This document shows, piece after piece, positions 26,529 through 35,341 of a DNA stretch of 64,000 bases. The DNA lies in contig SKVJ01000039.1 of assembly GCA_007129495.1 (NCBI GenBank), positions 23,422 to 87,421 on the forward strand. Reading direction: 5' to 3'. The stretch's first letter is position 1, and each line of letters begins with the position of its first letter. Position numbers and translations under genes: made by a program. The stretch comes from Dehalococcoidia bacterium. Its GTDB lineage: Bacteria > Chloroflexota > Dehalococcoidia > GIF9 > AB-539-J10. The notes under the pieces were generated by a model that was given only the letters and a program-made list of their open reading frames with translations, did not search any database and was not told the origin of the DNA.

Positions 26529-27018
26529 CAAGCTATTCTCGCTGTTAGCTCGTGGGTGTATCCTCACCGTATATTGTAGCAGGTTGTCGTCATTACGTGT
26601 GCTATGGCGTCAGCTGGCCATCGGTGATGCCGGAAAACCACGGATCTCGACGTCCGCTTGGGTACGTATTGCTGCGAATTGTGGTCATTGCTATAGTGTG
26701 TGCTGGTTACTACAATTGTTCAACGACCCTTGGGTTTCTAATAAGAATGACACGGGTGGTTCCAGTTAAAGAACTTCGTTGTCACTCGATCTCGATAGTT
26801 GCCAGGATCCGGGCAACAGTCTTCGAAACGAGGTGTGAGTTATCCGCGCGCTGCGCTGGTCTGTTGAAGAATTGAGATCGGTTACGATACGAACTTAGAA
26901 ATACTACTATGTTGATTCAGTCTTCATCTGTCGTGGTGTACTCCCCGCACCTAGTTTGAAGTGGGTGGGGATATGCCGAAGCGGCTATGTGCAGCACCAG
27001 TGAAAAGGAGCAGAGTAA
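26529..27018. other. Divergent intergenic region nadE/gdhA
   Basis: About 490 bases between divergent nadE and gdhA. A possible plus-strand promoter is TTGTTC (26716-26721), 17 bases, TAATAA (26739-26744), which would give gdhA a long leader of about 270 bases. A small palindrome TTCTAATAAGAA (26736-26747) overlaps this -10. No known riboswitch consensus is recognised. A plus-strand frame at 26552-26875 lacks coding character. Confidence 0.4.
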
Positions 27019-28266
27019 TTGGAGAGTTCTAATCCGTTCGACATTGTGAAGCGGCAGATCGATAGGTGTGCTGAGATAATGCAGCTTGAGCCAAGCGTGA
27101 CTGCAATACTCAAGTCACCCGTGCGAGAATTGCACGTCTCGATGCCTGTCCGAATGGATGATGGCACTGTCAGAGTCTTCCAGGGATTCCGTGTCCAGTA
27201 CAACGACGCAAGGGGAATAACAAAGGGCGGAATACGGTTTCATCCTGACGAAACTATCGATACCGTGCGTGCTCTTGCAGCATGGATGGTGTGGAAATGC
27301 GCTCTGGTGGATCTACCACTTGGTGGCGCCAAAGGTGGCGTGATATGCAATCCTAAGGAGATGTCCACAGGTGAACTGGAGAGGTTGAGTCGAGCCTATG
27401 TCAGAAGCGTATTCCAGTTCATCGGTCCGGAACGGGATGTTCCCGCTCCCGATGTCTACACAACGCCGCAGATCATGGCATGGATGATGGATGAGTATTC
27501 CGTCATCGCGCAGAAGCCGCAATTTGGGGTAATTACCGGGAAGCCGTTGTCCATCGGAGGATCTCTTGGACGAGGCGACGCTACTGCCCGTGGCGGGATG
27601 TACTGTATTCGGGAGGCTGCCAAAGTATTGGGTATCGATTTGAGCAAGGCTACCGTCGCGGTACACGGCTACGGAAATGCTGGCTACCACGCCGCACGCC
27701 TGTGCCGAGATCTGTTTGGCTCCAGGATCGTGGCGGTTTGTGACAGTAAGGGCGGCGCCTGTTGCGAGGTTGGAATCGATCCCGAAGCTGCGCAGCACTG
27801 CAAGGCGTCTACCAGCACGGTATGCGACCTGCCCGAAACCGAGCCGATCTCAGCAGATGAGCTTCTCGAGATGGATGTTGACGTACTGATTCCTGCTGCC
27901 ATCGAAGGTGTTATCACTGCCAGGAATGCCGGAAGAATAAAGGCCCGAATCGTTGCTGAACTGGCGAATGGCCCGACGACGCCTGAGGCAGATGACATTC
28001 TGTTCCAGAATGGCGTGCATCTCATTCCGGACTTTCTTTGTAATGCCGGCGGCGTCACAGTGTCCTATTTCGAGATGGTGCAGAATTTCTACCAGTATCC
28101 ATGGTCCGAAGCCGATGTGCATGAGCGTCTGGACAGGAAAATGACTGCTGCATACCACTCTGTGCTTAACACGAGTAGAGAATACGAGATCGATATGCGG
28201 CAAGCTGCATACATCAGGGCTGTGGAGCGTGTTGTGGAAGTGATGAAGCTTCGCGGATGGGCGTAA
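27019..28266 (+). CDS. gdhA: Glutamate dehydrogenase (Glu/Leu/Phe/Val family)
   Basis: A 415-residue dehydrogenase, probably hexameric, interconverting glutamate with 2-oxoglutarate and ammonia. The substrate lysines lie in KGGIRFHP and PLGGAKGGVICNP; the Rossmann motif is VAVHGYGNAGYHAA (about 214-227). Length and the segment EMSTGELERLSRAY match catabolic/archaeal-type GDH. Leu or Val dehydrogenase activity cannot be ruled out, but the nitrogen context favours glutamate. The start is TTG at 27019 with AAGGAG 8 bases upstream. A strong bidirectional terminator follows. Confidence 0.92.
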   Translation: MESSNPFDIVKRQIDRCAEIMQLEPSVTAILKSPVRELHVSMPVRMDDGTVRVFQGFRVQYNDARGITKGGIRFHPDETIDTVRALAAWMVWKCALVDLPLGGAKGGVICNPKEMSTGELERLSRAYVRSVFQFIGPERDVPAPDVYTTPQIMAWMMDEYSVIAQKPQFGVITGKPLSIGGSLGRGDATARGGMYCIREAAKVLGIDLSKATVAVHGYGNAGYHAARLCRDLFGSRIVAVCDSKGGACCEVGIDPEAAQHCKASTSTVCDLPETEPISADELLEMDVDVLIPAAIEGVITARNAGRIKARIVAELANGPTTPEADDILFQNGVHLIPDFLCNAGGVTVSYFEMVQNFYQYPWSEADVHERLDRKMTAAYHSVLNTSREYEIDMRQAAYIRAVERVVEVMKLRGWA

Positions 28267-28345
28267 GGCGCGGAGTCGCTTATTCACATATGTGCACGAG
28301 CCGGAAATGAGAGCTCGCATCGGTGCGGGCTTGATCTTGATGATG

Positions 28346-28371
28346 AACAGGGGGCTAAGTGGCCCCCTGTT
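28346..28371. terminator. Bidirectional terminator between gdhA and glnA
   Basis: Perfect 10-base arms AACAGGGGGC and GCCCCCTGTT around a 6-base loop, about 80 bases after gdhA and 24 bases from the convergent glnA stop. The arm ends in TGTTT on the plus strand. Confidence 0.78.
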
Positions 28372-28394
28372 TCCGGATTACGTGTGGTTGGTGT

Positions 28395-29738
28395 CTAGAA
28401 CACCGGCAAGTAGCGCTTGAGCTCGTACTCTGTGACCTGAGTGCGGTAGGCATCCCACTCGATTAGCTTGTTCTGAATGAATGCGTTGAATACGTGATCC
28501 CCAAGGGCTTTGCGGACTACTTCGCTTCCGGCGGTAAGTTGGGTCGCCTCGTAGAGAGTTGCCGGCAGGGAGCCGATGCCCCGTCGTTCTCTCTCCTCCG
28601 GGCCCATTACATAGACATTTTCCTCAACGGGCTCCGGGCACTCATAGCCCTTCTCTATACCTTCCAGCCCTGCGGCAAGCATGACAGAAAATGCGAGATA
28701 TGGATTGCACGCAGGATCGGGAGAGCGGAGCTCGACTCGCGTCGCGTTCTCCTGCCCTGGCTTGTAACCTGGTACTCTGATGAGGTCTGCCCTGTTTCGT
28801 CTCGCCCACGAGAGATAAACGGGCGCCTCATAACCGGGCACCAGGCGCTTGTATGAATTGACCAACTGGTTGGTGACCGCGGTGAATTCCGGGGCATGTT
28901 GGAGGAGGCCAGCAATGTACGAAAGGGCGGTTCCGGACAGGCTATACCGGCCTTCCGGATCAAAGAATGCGTTGTGACCATCTTTGAATAGCGACTGGTG
29001 GGTATGCATCCCACTGCCGTTGATGCCGAACACCGGTTTGGGCATGAATGTCGCGTGTACACCATGGTCAAGTGCTATCTGTTTGACGACCAGCCGATAT
29101 GTCATGACACTGTCAGCCATTGTGAGAGCGTCGGTGTAACGCATGTCGATCTCGTGCTGGCTAGGCGCAACTTCGTGGTGGGAATACTCGACACCTATGC
29201 CCATTTCCTCAAGTGTGAGAACAGTCTCTCTTCGCAAGTCGGTCGCCAGATCCAGTGGGGTCATATCGAAGTAGCCACCTTCGTCGAGCGGCTCGGTGCC
29301 ATACTTGTCCTTGAAGTAGAAATACTCCAGTTCAGGTCCAACGTAGAATGTGAAGCCCAGGTCTGCCGCCCTTTGTAGGTTCCTCTTGAGCACATAACGT
29401 GGGTCGCCCTCGAAGGGCGTTCCCTCGGGTCGAATAACATCACAGAACATCCTCGCTACTGCGTGGTGACCTTTCGGTCTCCACGGCAATAACTGAAAAG
29501 TCTCCGGATCCGGCAGGGCCATCATGTCGCTCTCATCGATGCGGCAGAATCCCTCGATCGATGATCCGTCAAAACCCATGCCCTCTTCAAGGGCTCCCTC
29601 AAGTTCTTCGACAGTGATAGCGAAACTCTTGAGGTATCCCAGGATATCAGTGAACCATAACCGGATGAACTTGACGTCGTGCTCTTTTGCCGTCTTCAGC
29701 ACGTATTCCTTGGCTTCGTCCCTTGTTCTCTTGGCCAT
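28395..29738 (-). CDS. glnA: Glutamine synthetase type I
   Basis: A 447-residue GSI that makes glutamine from glutamate, ammonia and ATP as a dodecamer. Signatures include MGFDGSSIEGF, the metal site VGPELEYFYF, the histidine segment NGSGMHTHQSLFKDG, and substrate residues in RVPGYKPGQENATRVELRSPDPACNPYLA. The length and absence of an NLYDLP adenylylation loop point to the GSI-alpha class, so adenylylation is unlikely. The ATG at 29738 follows AAAGGAGG. A GATAA-N6-TTATC palindrome lies 45 bases upstream and may be an operator. gatB is upstream on the same strand, separated by 128 bases. Confidence 0.97.
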   Translation of the reverse strand: MAKRTRDEAKEYVLKTAKEHDVKFIRLWFTDILGYLKSFAITVEELEGALEEGMGFDGSSIEGFCRIDESDMMALPDPETFQLLPWRPKGHHAVARMFCDVIRPEGTPFEGDPRYVLKRNLQRAADLGFTFYVGPELEYFYFKDKYGTEPLDEGGYFDMTPLDLATDLRRETVLTLEEMGIGVEYSHHEVAPSQHEIDMRYTDALTMADSVMTYRLVVKQIALDHGVHATFMPKPVFGINGSGMHTHQSLFKDGHNAFFDPEGRYSLSGTALSYIAGLLQHAPEFTAVTNQLVNSYKRLVPGYEAPVYLSWARRNRADLIRVPGYKPGQENATRVELRSPDPACNPYLAFSVMLAAGLEGIEKGYECPEPVEENVYVMGPEERERRGIGSLPATLYEATQLTAGSEVVRKALGDHVFNAFIQNKLIEWDAYRTQVTEYELKRYLPVF

Positions 29739-29782
29739 TTCTCCTCCTTTATCTGCTGCGCCGCTGTGACGGCTCAACGTTC

Positions 29783-29798
29783 GATAAGGAGAATTATC
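29783..29798. promoter_or_regulatory. Palindrome upstream of glnA, possible operator
   Basis: GATAAGGAGAATTATC is an inverted repeat with 5-base arms and a 6-base centre, 45 bases before the glnA start. On the minus strand its GATAAT half could also serve as a -10 box. No good -35 is seen. Candidate site for NrpR or the OmpR-like regulator; untested. Confidence 0.4.
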
Positions 29799-29866
29799 AG
29801 TGCAGAATGTTTCGGGTGTGTTTCGCTGGTGTTACCGGGCCGTGAATTGTGCGACGGGCTCAGAAA

Positions 29867-31312
29867 CTAGCCCCTGAGTTCTTCTATTAACATATTGCGC
29901 GTCATGGAGGGGTTCGCCCTGCCACGTGTGAGGCGCATTACCTGGCCTGTGAGGAATGTGAGCGACTGTGCTCTTCCAGCGCGGTAGTCCGCGACTGCTT
30001 TTGGGTTCTCGACAACTACCTGGCGAACTGCGTCCAGAATTGCATCCGAGCTGCTGATCTGTCCGAGATCCAATTCCTCGATAATGCCTGCCGGTGGTTT
30101 GCCGGTACGATACATCTCCTCAAGAACAACTTTGGCTGCAGGGCCTCCCAAATCTCCACTTTCAATGAGTCCAACCAAAGCAGCAAGTCCTTCCGGCTGG
30201 AGGGGGCAATCGCACACCTCCACCCCGTCAGCGTTGATGAGGCGACTGACGTCGCCAAGAAGCCAATTAGCAATTGTGCGCGCCTGACCGCCGGAAGTGC
30301 GTACAACACACTGTTCAAAGAAATCGGCCATGGCACGAGAGGACACCAGAGTCAGCGCATCATGTGGAGCGATATCGTACGCTGACACGAAACGAGAACG
30401 GCGGACATCGGGAAGTTCGGGCATTCGATCCTCGACTTCAGTTATCCAGGACTGATCGAGCACCAGTGGAGGCAGGTCTGGCTCGGGGAAGTAGCGGTAG
30501 TCCTCGGCGAACTCCTTGGTCCGTTGCAGTACCGTGACGCCCTCCGCTTCCAGCCAGCCTCGAGTCTCCTGCCGCAGGCTTCCGCCGGTGCTCAGGAGAT
30601 CCGCCTGGCGCTGCTGCTCGTACTTGAGGGCACGATACACGCTCCGGAAGCTATTCATATTCTTCACCTCGATCTTGGTGCCGAAGTCAGTCGACCCGAT
30701 CGGGCGCAGGCTGATATTCGCATCGCAGCGAAAGCTGCCCTCCTCCATGTTGCCGGTGGAAACTCCAAGGTATCTCAAGAGGCCTCTCAGTCGCACCAGA
30801 TACTCTCGGGCTTCCTCAGGCGACTGCAAATTGGGGTCACTGACGGTTTCCATGAGAGGGACACTGGACCGGTTGATATCAACGAGGCTGTGGTCTTCCA
30901 TATGAAACACTTTCGCAACATCTTCCTCAAGGTGCACGCGTGTAATTCCGACTCGCTTGGACTTGCCACCTACCTCGATATCGAGCCATCCGTTGCGTCC
31001 GATCGGGGCATCGTACTGTGAGATCTGATATCCCTTCATGAGGTCCGGGTAGAAATAGTTCTTGCGGTCGAAACGGGTGTGTAGTGGCAAATCGCAGTGC
31101 AATGCGAGCGCGGTGGTGATGACAAACTCGATGGCTTGCCGATTTGCGACAGGCAAAGTGCCCGGCATTCCCATGCAGATCGGACATACCCGCGTATTAG
31201 GGGTGGAATCCTGGTAGTCCGCGCCACACCCGCAGAACATCTTCGTACGTGTGAGTAACTGCGCGTGGACTTCAAGTCCGATGACTGTTTCGTAAGAATC
31301 AAGATTAGCCAT
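29867..31312 (-). CDS. gatB: Aspartyl/glutamyl-tRNA amidotransferase subunit B
   Basis: A 481-residue GatB, the ATP-dependent kinase/tRNA-binding subunit of GatCAB that converts Glu-tRNA(Gln) (and Asp-tRNA(Asn)) to the amidated form. The start SYETVIGLEVHAQL, the zinc-type cysteines MFCGCG and CPICMGMPG, the segment RKNYFYPDLMKGYQISQYD and the C-terminal YqeY/tail domain are all present. AGGAG precedes the ATG. It lies 16 kb from gatA and gatC, so the complex is encoded at two sites in this window. Confidence 0.97.
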   Translation of the reverse strand: MANLDSYETVIGLEVHAQLLTRTKMFCGCGADYQDSTPNTRVCPICMGMPGTLPVANRQAIEFVITTALALHCDLPLHTRFDRKNYFYPDLMKGYQISQYDAPIGRNGWLDIEVGGKSKRVGITRVHLEEDVAKVFHMEDHSLVDINRSSVPLMETVSDPNLQSPEEAREYLVRLRGLLRYLGVSTGNMEEGSFRCDANISLRPIGSTDFGTKIEVKNMNSFRSVYRALKYEQQRQADLLSTGGSLRQETRGWLEAEGVTVLQRTKEFAEDYRYFPEPDLPPLVLDQSWITEVEDRMPELPDVRRSRFVSAYDIAPHDALTLVSSRAMADFFEQCVVRTSGGQARTIANWLLGDVSRLINADGVEVCDCPLQPEGLAALVGLIESGDLGGPAAKVVLEEMYRTGKPPAGIIEELDLGQISSSDAILDAVRQVVVENPKAVADYRAGRAQSLTFLTGQVMRLTRGRANPSMTRNMLIEELRG

Positions 31313-31605
31313 TCACTCCTCCGGAGACAAGGCGTGGAAAGCCTGCCACGGTGCACTCATAGTCTGTGTGAAAGCTATTCACCAGCGCCAACTGAATGTA
31401 GTATCGTCTCAAACCGTCGACCACAGATGATCTGCAGGCAACCTCATGCATTGAGCGGTTCCCAGCATCAGCGCTGACACGGGTCTTAGGTCAAGAAACA
31501 ATAATAACACACGTGCCACAACCTGTCGGCTGAGCCCTGATGGTGCGTAGAGGAATCGATTACAATGCTCCGCCAGCGCGGTTGATTCATCGGCAGTTGC
31601 CGATC
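31313..31605. other. Intergenic region upstream of gatB
   Basis: About 290 bases between the OmpR-like regulator (end of the ten-gene operon) and gatB, both minus strand. An AT-rich stretch lies around 31490-31515. I see no gene, tRNA or clear T-box element. Confidence 0.45.
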
Positions 31606-32277
31606 CTACACGTGCTTGCGAAAGCGGTAACCGATGTTGCGCACTGTGTCGATGAATGTATGCCCCGGATCCTCAAGTTTGCTCCGTAGCCGCCTTATGT
31701 GCACGTCCACTGTTCGATCGCCACCATAGTAGTCGTAGCCCCACACTTTGTTGAGAAGCGACTGACGAGTGTGTACACGACCAGGCTCGCGTGCCAGAAA
31801 CTTGAGAAGTTCATACTCTTTGAAGGTCAACTCGACTAGTCGTCCTGCGATACTAACCTCGCACGTCGCGGCATTGATGGCGAGGTCTCCATGCCGCATG
31901 AGGTCGGCGCTTTCGGGGTGAAGAGTGAGAAGGTGCCTGACTCTGGCACGCAATTCGGTATCCGAAGAACTGCCAACGAAGAAGTCCTCGATGCCGATGG
32001 CAGGCCAGGCGACGTCAAGGAGGTCGAACGTGATAACGGTGAGCAGCGGGCTGTCCGTGATTGCCTTTATCCTCGGCGGCATTGCGGTAAGATCGTCGGG
32101 CGAGTCAGCAACGAGAATCACCGCCGATGTCGCTGCGAGCAGAAAACTCTCGATCGAAGTGGTATTCGAGGCTTTCCTGACCTTGGCGGGAAGCAGGGCA
32201 AGCGCCTGTGGCAGTTCAGGAAAAGGAGAGGGTTCGGGATGCACGATTGCGAGATGCGGGATCGGTAGGTTGTTCAC
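31606..32277 (-). CDS. OmpR-family regulator with degenerate receiver domain
   Basis: A 223-residue protein. The C-terminal winged-helix domain (about 125-223) is a clear OmpR/PhoB effector: LTFKEYELLKFLAREPGRVHTRQSLLNKVWGYDYYGGDRTVDVHIRRLRSKLE. The N-terminal half has the size of a receiver but lacks the acidic pair after beta-1 (LAIVHPEPSPF) and an obvious phosphoacceptor Asp. No histidine kinase is nearby. Orphan OmpR proteins with an unphosphorylated receiver include actinobacterial GlnR, a nitrogen regulator; position as last gene of the glutamate synthase operon makes a similar role attractive but unproven. The GTG start is 12 bases after the preceding stop. Confidence 0.85.
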   Translation of the reverse strand: MNNLPIPHLAIVHPEPSPFPELPQALALLPAKVRKASNTTSIESFLLAATSAVILVADSPDDLTAMPPRIKAITDSPLLTVITFDLLDVAWPAIGIEDFFVGSSSDTELRARVRHLLTLHPESADLMRHGDLAINAATCEVSIAGRLVELTFKEYELLKFLAREPGRVHTRQSLLNKVWGYDYYGGDRTVDVHIRRLRSKLEDPGHTFIDTVRNIGYRFRKHV

Positions 32278-32289
32278 TTGCGTCCTGCG

Positions 32290-33057
32290 TTAGTAAGCGT
32301 ATAGTCTGCCGTATGGCCGCAGGTATAGTGGGAACAGCTTCACGAAATCAGCATCCAATATTTGATCCGCATTCGTTCCAAATTGAGCCGAGTACCTGCC
32401 GATAGCCTCCCTGATGATACAGAAATCCCTATCATCAGGAGCAGCGACTCCAACTTCCTTCCCAAGCTGGTGACTTTCTATTGGGCCACGAAGGAAGATG
32501 GCTCCGCCGTGCATTCCTGTACCCACGAACCTCGCTCGCGACCATGCAGATCCACGTGTCATCAATCCTAACACGATAAGTGTGCCACCTGCCATGTACT
32601 CGCCCAAAAAGTCCTGCGCTCCACCTCCTACAACCACTGTTGGACCTTTTCCCTCATACTCCTTCATGTGGATGCCGGCTCTGTAGCCTGCACTGTCACG
32701 GACCAGAATGGTTCCGCCACGAGCGGCCAGTCCAAGCGCATCACCTGTATGCCCGTGAATCACTATCTCGCCACCATTCATGGTATTGCCCACGCCATCC
32801 TGGCCGTTGCCATGGATGATGAGAGATGGTCCACTCATGAACGCACCGAGATCGTTGCCAGGCGTTCCATGCAGGTCAATCGTCACTTGCGCGTTCAGGT
32901 TTGTTCCGATATAGCGCTGGCCATTCACATTGCGGACCGTGATGTGTTTGGCACCTTGGCCGACCGCCTGGTTGAGGAGGGTATTCAGATCGCGAAATGC
33001 CATTCTGCGTGCGTCGATTTCCATCGCCATACTCTCCAATGGTGTGGCTGTTGCCAT
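32290..33057 (-). CDS. Glutamate synthase GXGXG (alpha-subunit C-terminal) protein
   Basis: A 255-residue protein matching the GXGXG beta-helix domain at the C-terminus of large glutamate synthase, here as its own subunit. Repeats such as GTPGNDLGAFMSG, GNGQDGVGNTMNGG, GHTGDALGLAARGG and GGGAQDFLGEYMAGG are spaced about 20 residues. In other organisms standalone versions are the archaeal GltB third subunit and MgsB/GlxC of N-methylglutamate synthase. It lies 3 bases after the FMN subunit. The ATG at 33057 fits the operon spacing. Confidence 0.9.
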   Translation of the reverse strand: MATATPLESMAMEIDARRMAFRDLNTLLNQAVGQGAKHITVRNVNGQRYIGTNLNAQVTIDLHGTPGNDLGAFMSGPSLIIHGNGQDGVGNTMNGGEIVIHGHTGDALGLAARGGTILVRDSAGYRAGIHMKEYEGKGPTVVVGGGAQDFLGEYMAGGTLIVLGLMTRGSAWSRARFVGTGMHGGAIFLRGPIESHQLGKEVGVAAPDDRDFCIIREAIGRYSAQFGTNADQILDADFVKLFPLYLRPYGRLYAY

Positions 33058-33060
33058 ATT

Positions 33061-34563
33061 TCACCTGCCAGCCATTCTGACCCCGAGGATTTCAAGCTCT
33101 GTGTCGCTAAGGCCAACTCCCCTGAGGTGGAGCCGATTGCCCCGAAGGCTCTCGATTGCATTTACTCCCATTCCGCCAAGCATATCCATTATTTCAAGGC
33201 TCCATCCCCTGACGAGATTGATCACTCTTTGCGCACCAATCTCCGGGTTAATGCGTTTAGTAAGAACCGGGTCGCTCGTGCATATGCCCCAGTTGCACTT
33301 GCCTGTGTAGCACTGCTGGCACACGTGGCAGCCAAGGGCGATCAAGGCTGCGGTGCCGATATATACGGCATCTGCCCCCAACGCGATAGCTTTTGCCACG
33401 TCGCCACTGCACCGAAGACCACCGGAGGCGACGACCGAAGCCTGGTTGCGGATACCCTCTTCACGCAACCTGGTATCAACCGATGCCAGCGCCAGCTCTA
33501 AGGGGATTCCGACGCTATCCCGAATCGCCTTGGGTGCAGCGCCGGTTGCGCCGCGCAATCCATCAACTACGATGATGTCCGCTCCCGCACGTACCATTCC
33601 GCTTGCAATGGCTGCCACATTATGCACTGCTGCTATCTTCACCGAGACCGGCTTCTCATAGTTGGTCACTTCCTTGATCGCATAGATGAGTTGACGGAGA
33701 TCCTCTATTGAATAGATGTCGTGATGCGGAGCGGGTGATAGTGCATCGGTACCGATGGGGATCATTCTGGTCTTGGAAACCTCGTCAGTCACCTTCTCTC
33801 CGGGTAGATGGCCGCCGATTCCAGGCTTGGCTCCCTGGCCAATCTTGATCTCGATGATGCGGGCAGAGCGAAGATACTCCGGGTTCACGCCATAGCGGCC
33901 TGATGCAACTTGAACCGTGGTGTTCGGTCCATACCGGGCGAGAGACGGGTGCAGTCCGCCTTCACCAGTGTTCCATAGAGTACCCAATTCGGTGGCGGCC
34001 CTCGCCAGGGAGAGTTGAACGTTCAGGCTGACCGCGCCGTACGACATCGCGGCGAACATGATAGGTGTCTCCAGCTTCACCTGTGGGGCCAAGGTTGTCG
34101 TTAGGATTCCGGCTTCATCGAAGGTGAGCCGGTCGGGTTTCCTTCCGAGGTACGTACTGAGTTCCATCGGCTCCCGCAGTGGGTCAATTGAAGGATTAGT
34201 TACCTGGCTCGCGTTAAGCAGCAGATGATCCCAGTAGATAGTATGGTTCTTATCGTCGCCCATTCCCGTAAGGAGCATGCCTCCGCTCTCTGCCTGCTTG
34301 AGAATATCTTCAATAACCTCGGGCCGCCAGTTAGCATTCGTGCGGTATTCGAGGGGATTGCGGCGAATTGTGAGTGCGTTGGTAGGACAGAAGACCACAC
34401 ACCTGTGGCATCCCACACAGTTGTCTTCATGAGCTTTTACAGTGTGGTCATCCTCGTCGAAATAGTGGACCTTGAAGCTGCACTGGGTCACGCAGACGTT
34501 GCACTGGATGCATCTTGTCGGATCGCGTTCCACAATGAATCTGGTAGGCAAGAAACTCTTCAT
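33061..34563 (-). CDS. Glutamate synthase FMN/Fe-S subunit with N-terminal ferredoxin domain
   Basis: A 500-residue glutamate synthase central/FMN domain preceded by two [4Fe-4S] motifs (Cys18, 21, 24, 28 and Cys49, 52, 55, 59). The FMN barrel has MFAAMSYGAVS, LWNTGEGGLHPSL, KIGQGAKPGIGGHLPGEKV and VDGLRGATGAAP. The cysteine-rich segment CHVCQQCYTGKCNWGICTSD fits the [3Fe-4S] site of GltS. It would make glutamate from 2-oxoglutarate and ammonia passed from the amidotransferase subunit, with electrons from ferredoxin or the FAD protein. The ATG at 34563 was chosen because homologues start just before the first Cys motif. N-methylglutamate synthase is an alternative activity. Confidence 0.9.
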   Translation of the reverse strand: MKSFLPTRFIVERDPTRCIQCNVCVTQCSFKVHYFDEDDHTVKAHEDNCVGCHRCVVFCPTNALTIRRNPLEYRTNANWRPEVIEDILKQAESGGMLLTGMGDDKNHTIYWDHLLLNASQVTNPSIDPLREPMELSTYLGRKPDRLTFDEAGILTTTLAPQVKLETPIMFAAMSYGAVSLNVQLSLARAATELGTLWNTGEGGLHPSLARYGPNTTVQVASGRYGVNPEYLRSARIIEIKIGQGAKPGIGGHLPGEKVTDEVSKTRMIPIGTDALSPAPHHDIYSIEDLRQLIYAIKEVTNYEKPVSVKIAAVHNVAAIASGMVRAGADIIVVDGLRGATGAAPKAIRDSVGIPLELALASVDTRLREEGIRNQASVVASGGLRCSGDVAKAIALGADAVYIGTAALIALGCHVCQQCYTGKCNWGICTSDPVLTKRINPEIGAQRVINLVRGWSLEIMDMLGGMGVNAIESLRGNRLHLRGVGLSDTELEILGVRMAGR

Positions 34564-34573
34564 GATGTTATTC

Positions 34574-35341
34574 CTAGTTTCGGATTGCGATGCCTTTCGC
34601 TGCAAGGTACTGCTTTGTCGCAAGAATGTCGGTTTCATTGTAGTGGAATATGCTTGCCGCCAGTACGGCATCAGCTTCGCCTTCCTCAAGCGCACGATAG
34701 AGATCCTGAGGTGATCCTGCTCCCCCACTTGCAATTACGGGGATCGACACCTGCGTCGAGATCGCTCGAGTGAGTTCAATGTCGTAACCCGTGCGGTGGC
34801 CGTCGGCATCCATGCTGGTGAGAAGTATTTCTCCCGCTCCCAGTGCGGCAGCCTGCGCAGCCCACTGCACGGCATCGATGTCTACAGCCACGCTTCCACC
34901 GTACGCGTGTACCTGCCATCGGAGAGGATTGCTGCCGGGAATACGTTTCGCATCTATTGCGACGACGACACACTGGCTGCCGAAGCGGTCGGCGGCCTGG
35001 CTGATTAGATCCGGGTGGCGTACCGCCGAGGTATTGACCGAAATTTTGTCCGCGCCGCTCAACAGCAGGCGCCGCATGTCCTCAACAGTGCGAAGTCCAC
35101 CGCCCACTGTAAGTGGAATGAAGACGACCTCAGCTATGCGCTCCACGAGTGTAGCCATAGTTTCCCTGTGCTCTTTGCTTGCAGTGATGTCGAGGAAGAC
35201 CAGTTCGTCAGCCCCTCCGCGGTAGTAGCGGCGGGCGAGTTCGACCGGATCCCCGGAGTCGCGAAGGGACTGGAAGCTCTTTCCCTTCACGACGCGACCA
35301 TCCTTCACGTCGAGACAGGGAATGATGCGCTTAGTCAGCAC
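34574..35341 (-). CDS. hisF: Imidazole glycerol phosphate synthase subunit HisF
   Basis: A 255-residue TIM-barrel cyclase that, with HisH, forms IGP and AICAR from PRFAR and ammonia. The start [19 protein letters not shown] has the catalytic Asp, and [12 protein letters not shown] holds the second. The GTG at 35341 gives the standard N-terminus and overlaps the end of the amidotransferase gene by 11 bases. Its partner hisH is in the same operon but three genes away; no other his gene is nearby. Embedding in a glutamate synthase operon is unusual. Confidence 0.95.
   Translation of the reverse strand: MLTKRIIPCLDVKDGRVVKGKSFQSLRDSGDPVELARRYYRGGADELVFLDITASKEHRETMATLVERIAEVVFIPLTVGGGLRTVEDMRRLLLSGADKISVNTSAVRHPDLISQAADRFGSQCVVVAIDAKRIPGSNPLRWQVHAYGGSVAVDIDAVQWAAQAAALGAGEILLTSMDADGHRTGYDIELTRAISTQVSIPVIASGGAGSPQDLYRALEEGEADAVLAASIFHYNETDILATKQYLAAKGIAIRN

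Noticed and set aside
26552..26875. Plus-strand 107-codon frame between nadE and gdhA
   Set aside because: Overlaps the nadE start region, has no recognisable domain and lacks a ribosome binding site.
29739..29866. Glutamine or other riboswitch upstream of glnA
   Set aside because: The 128 bases show a palindrome but not the known glnA-RNA core; no supported riboswitch fold.
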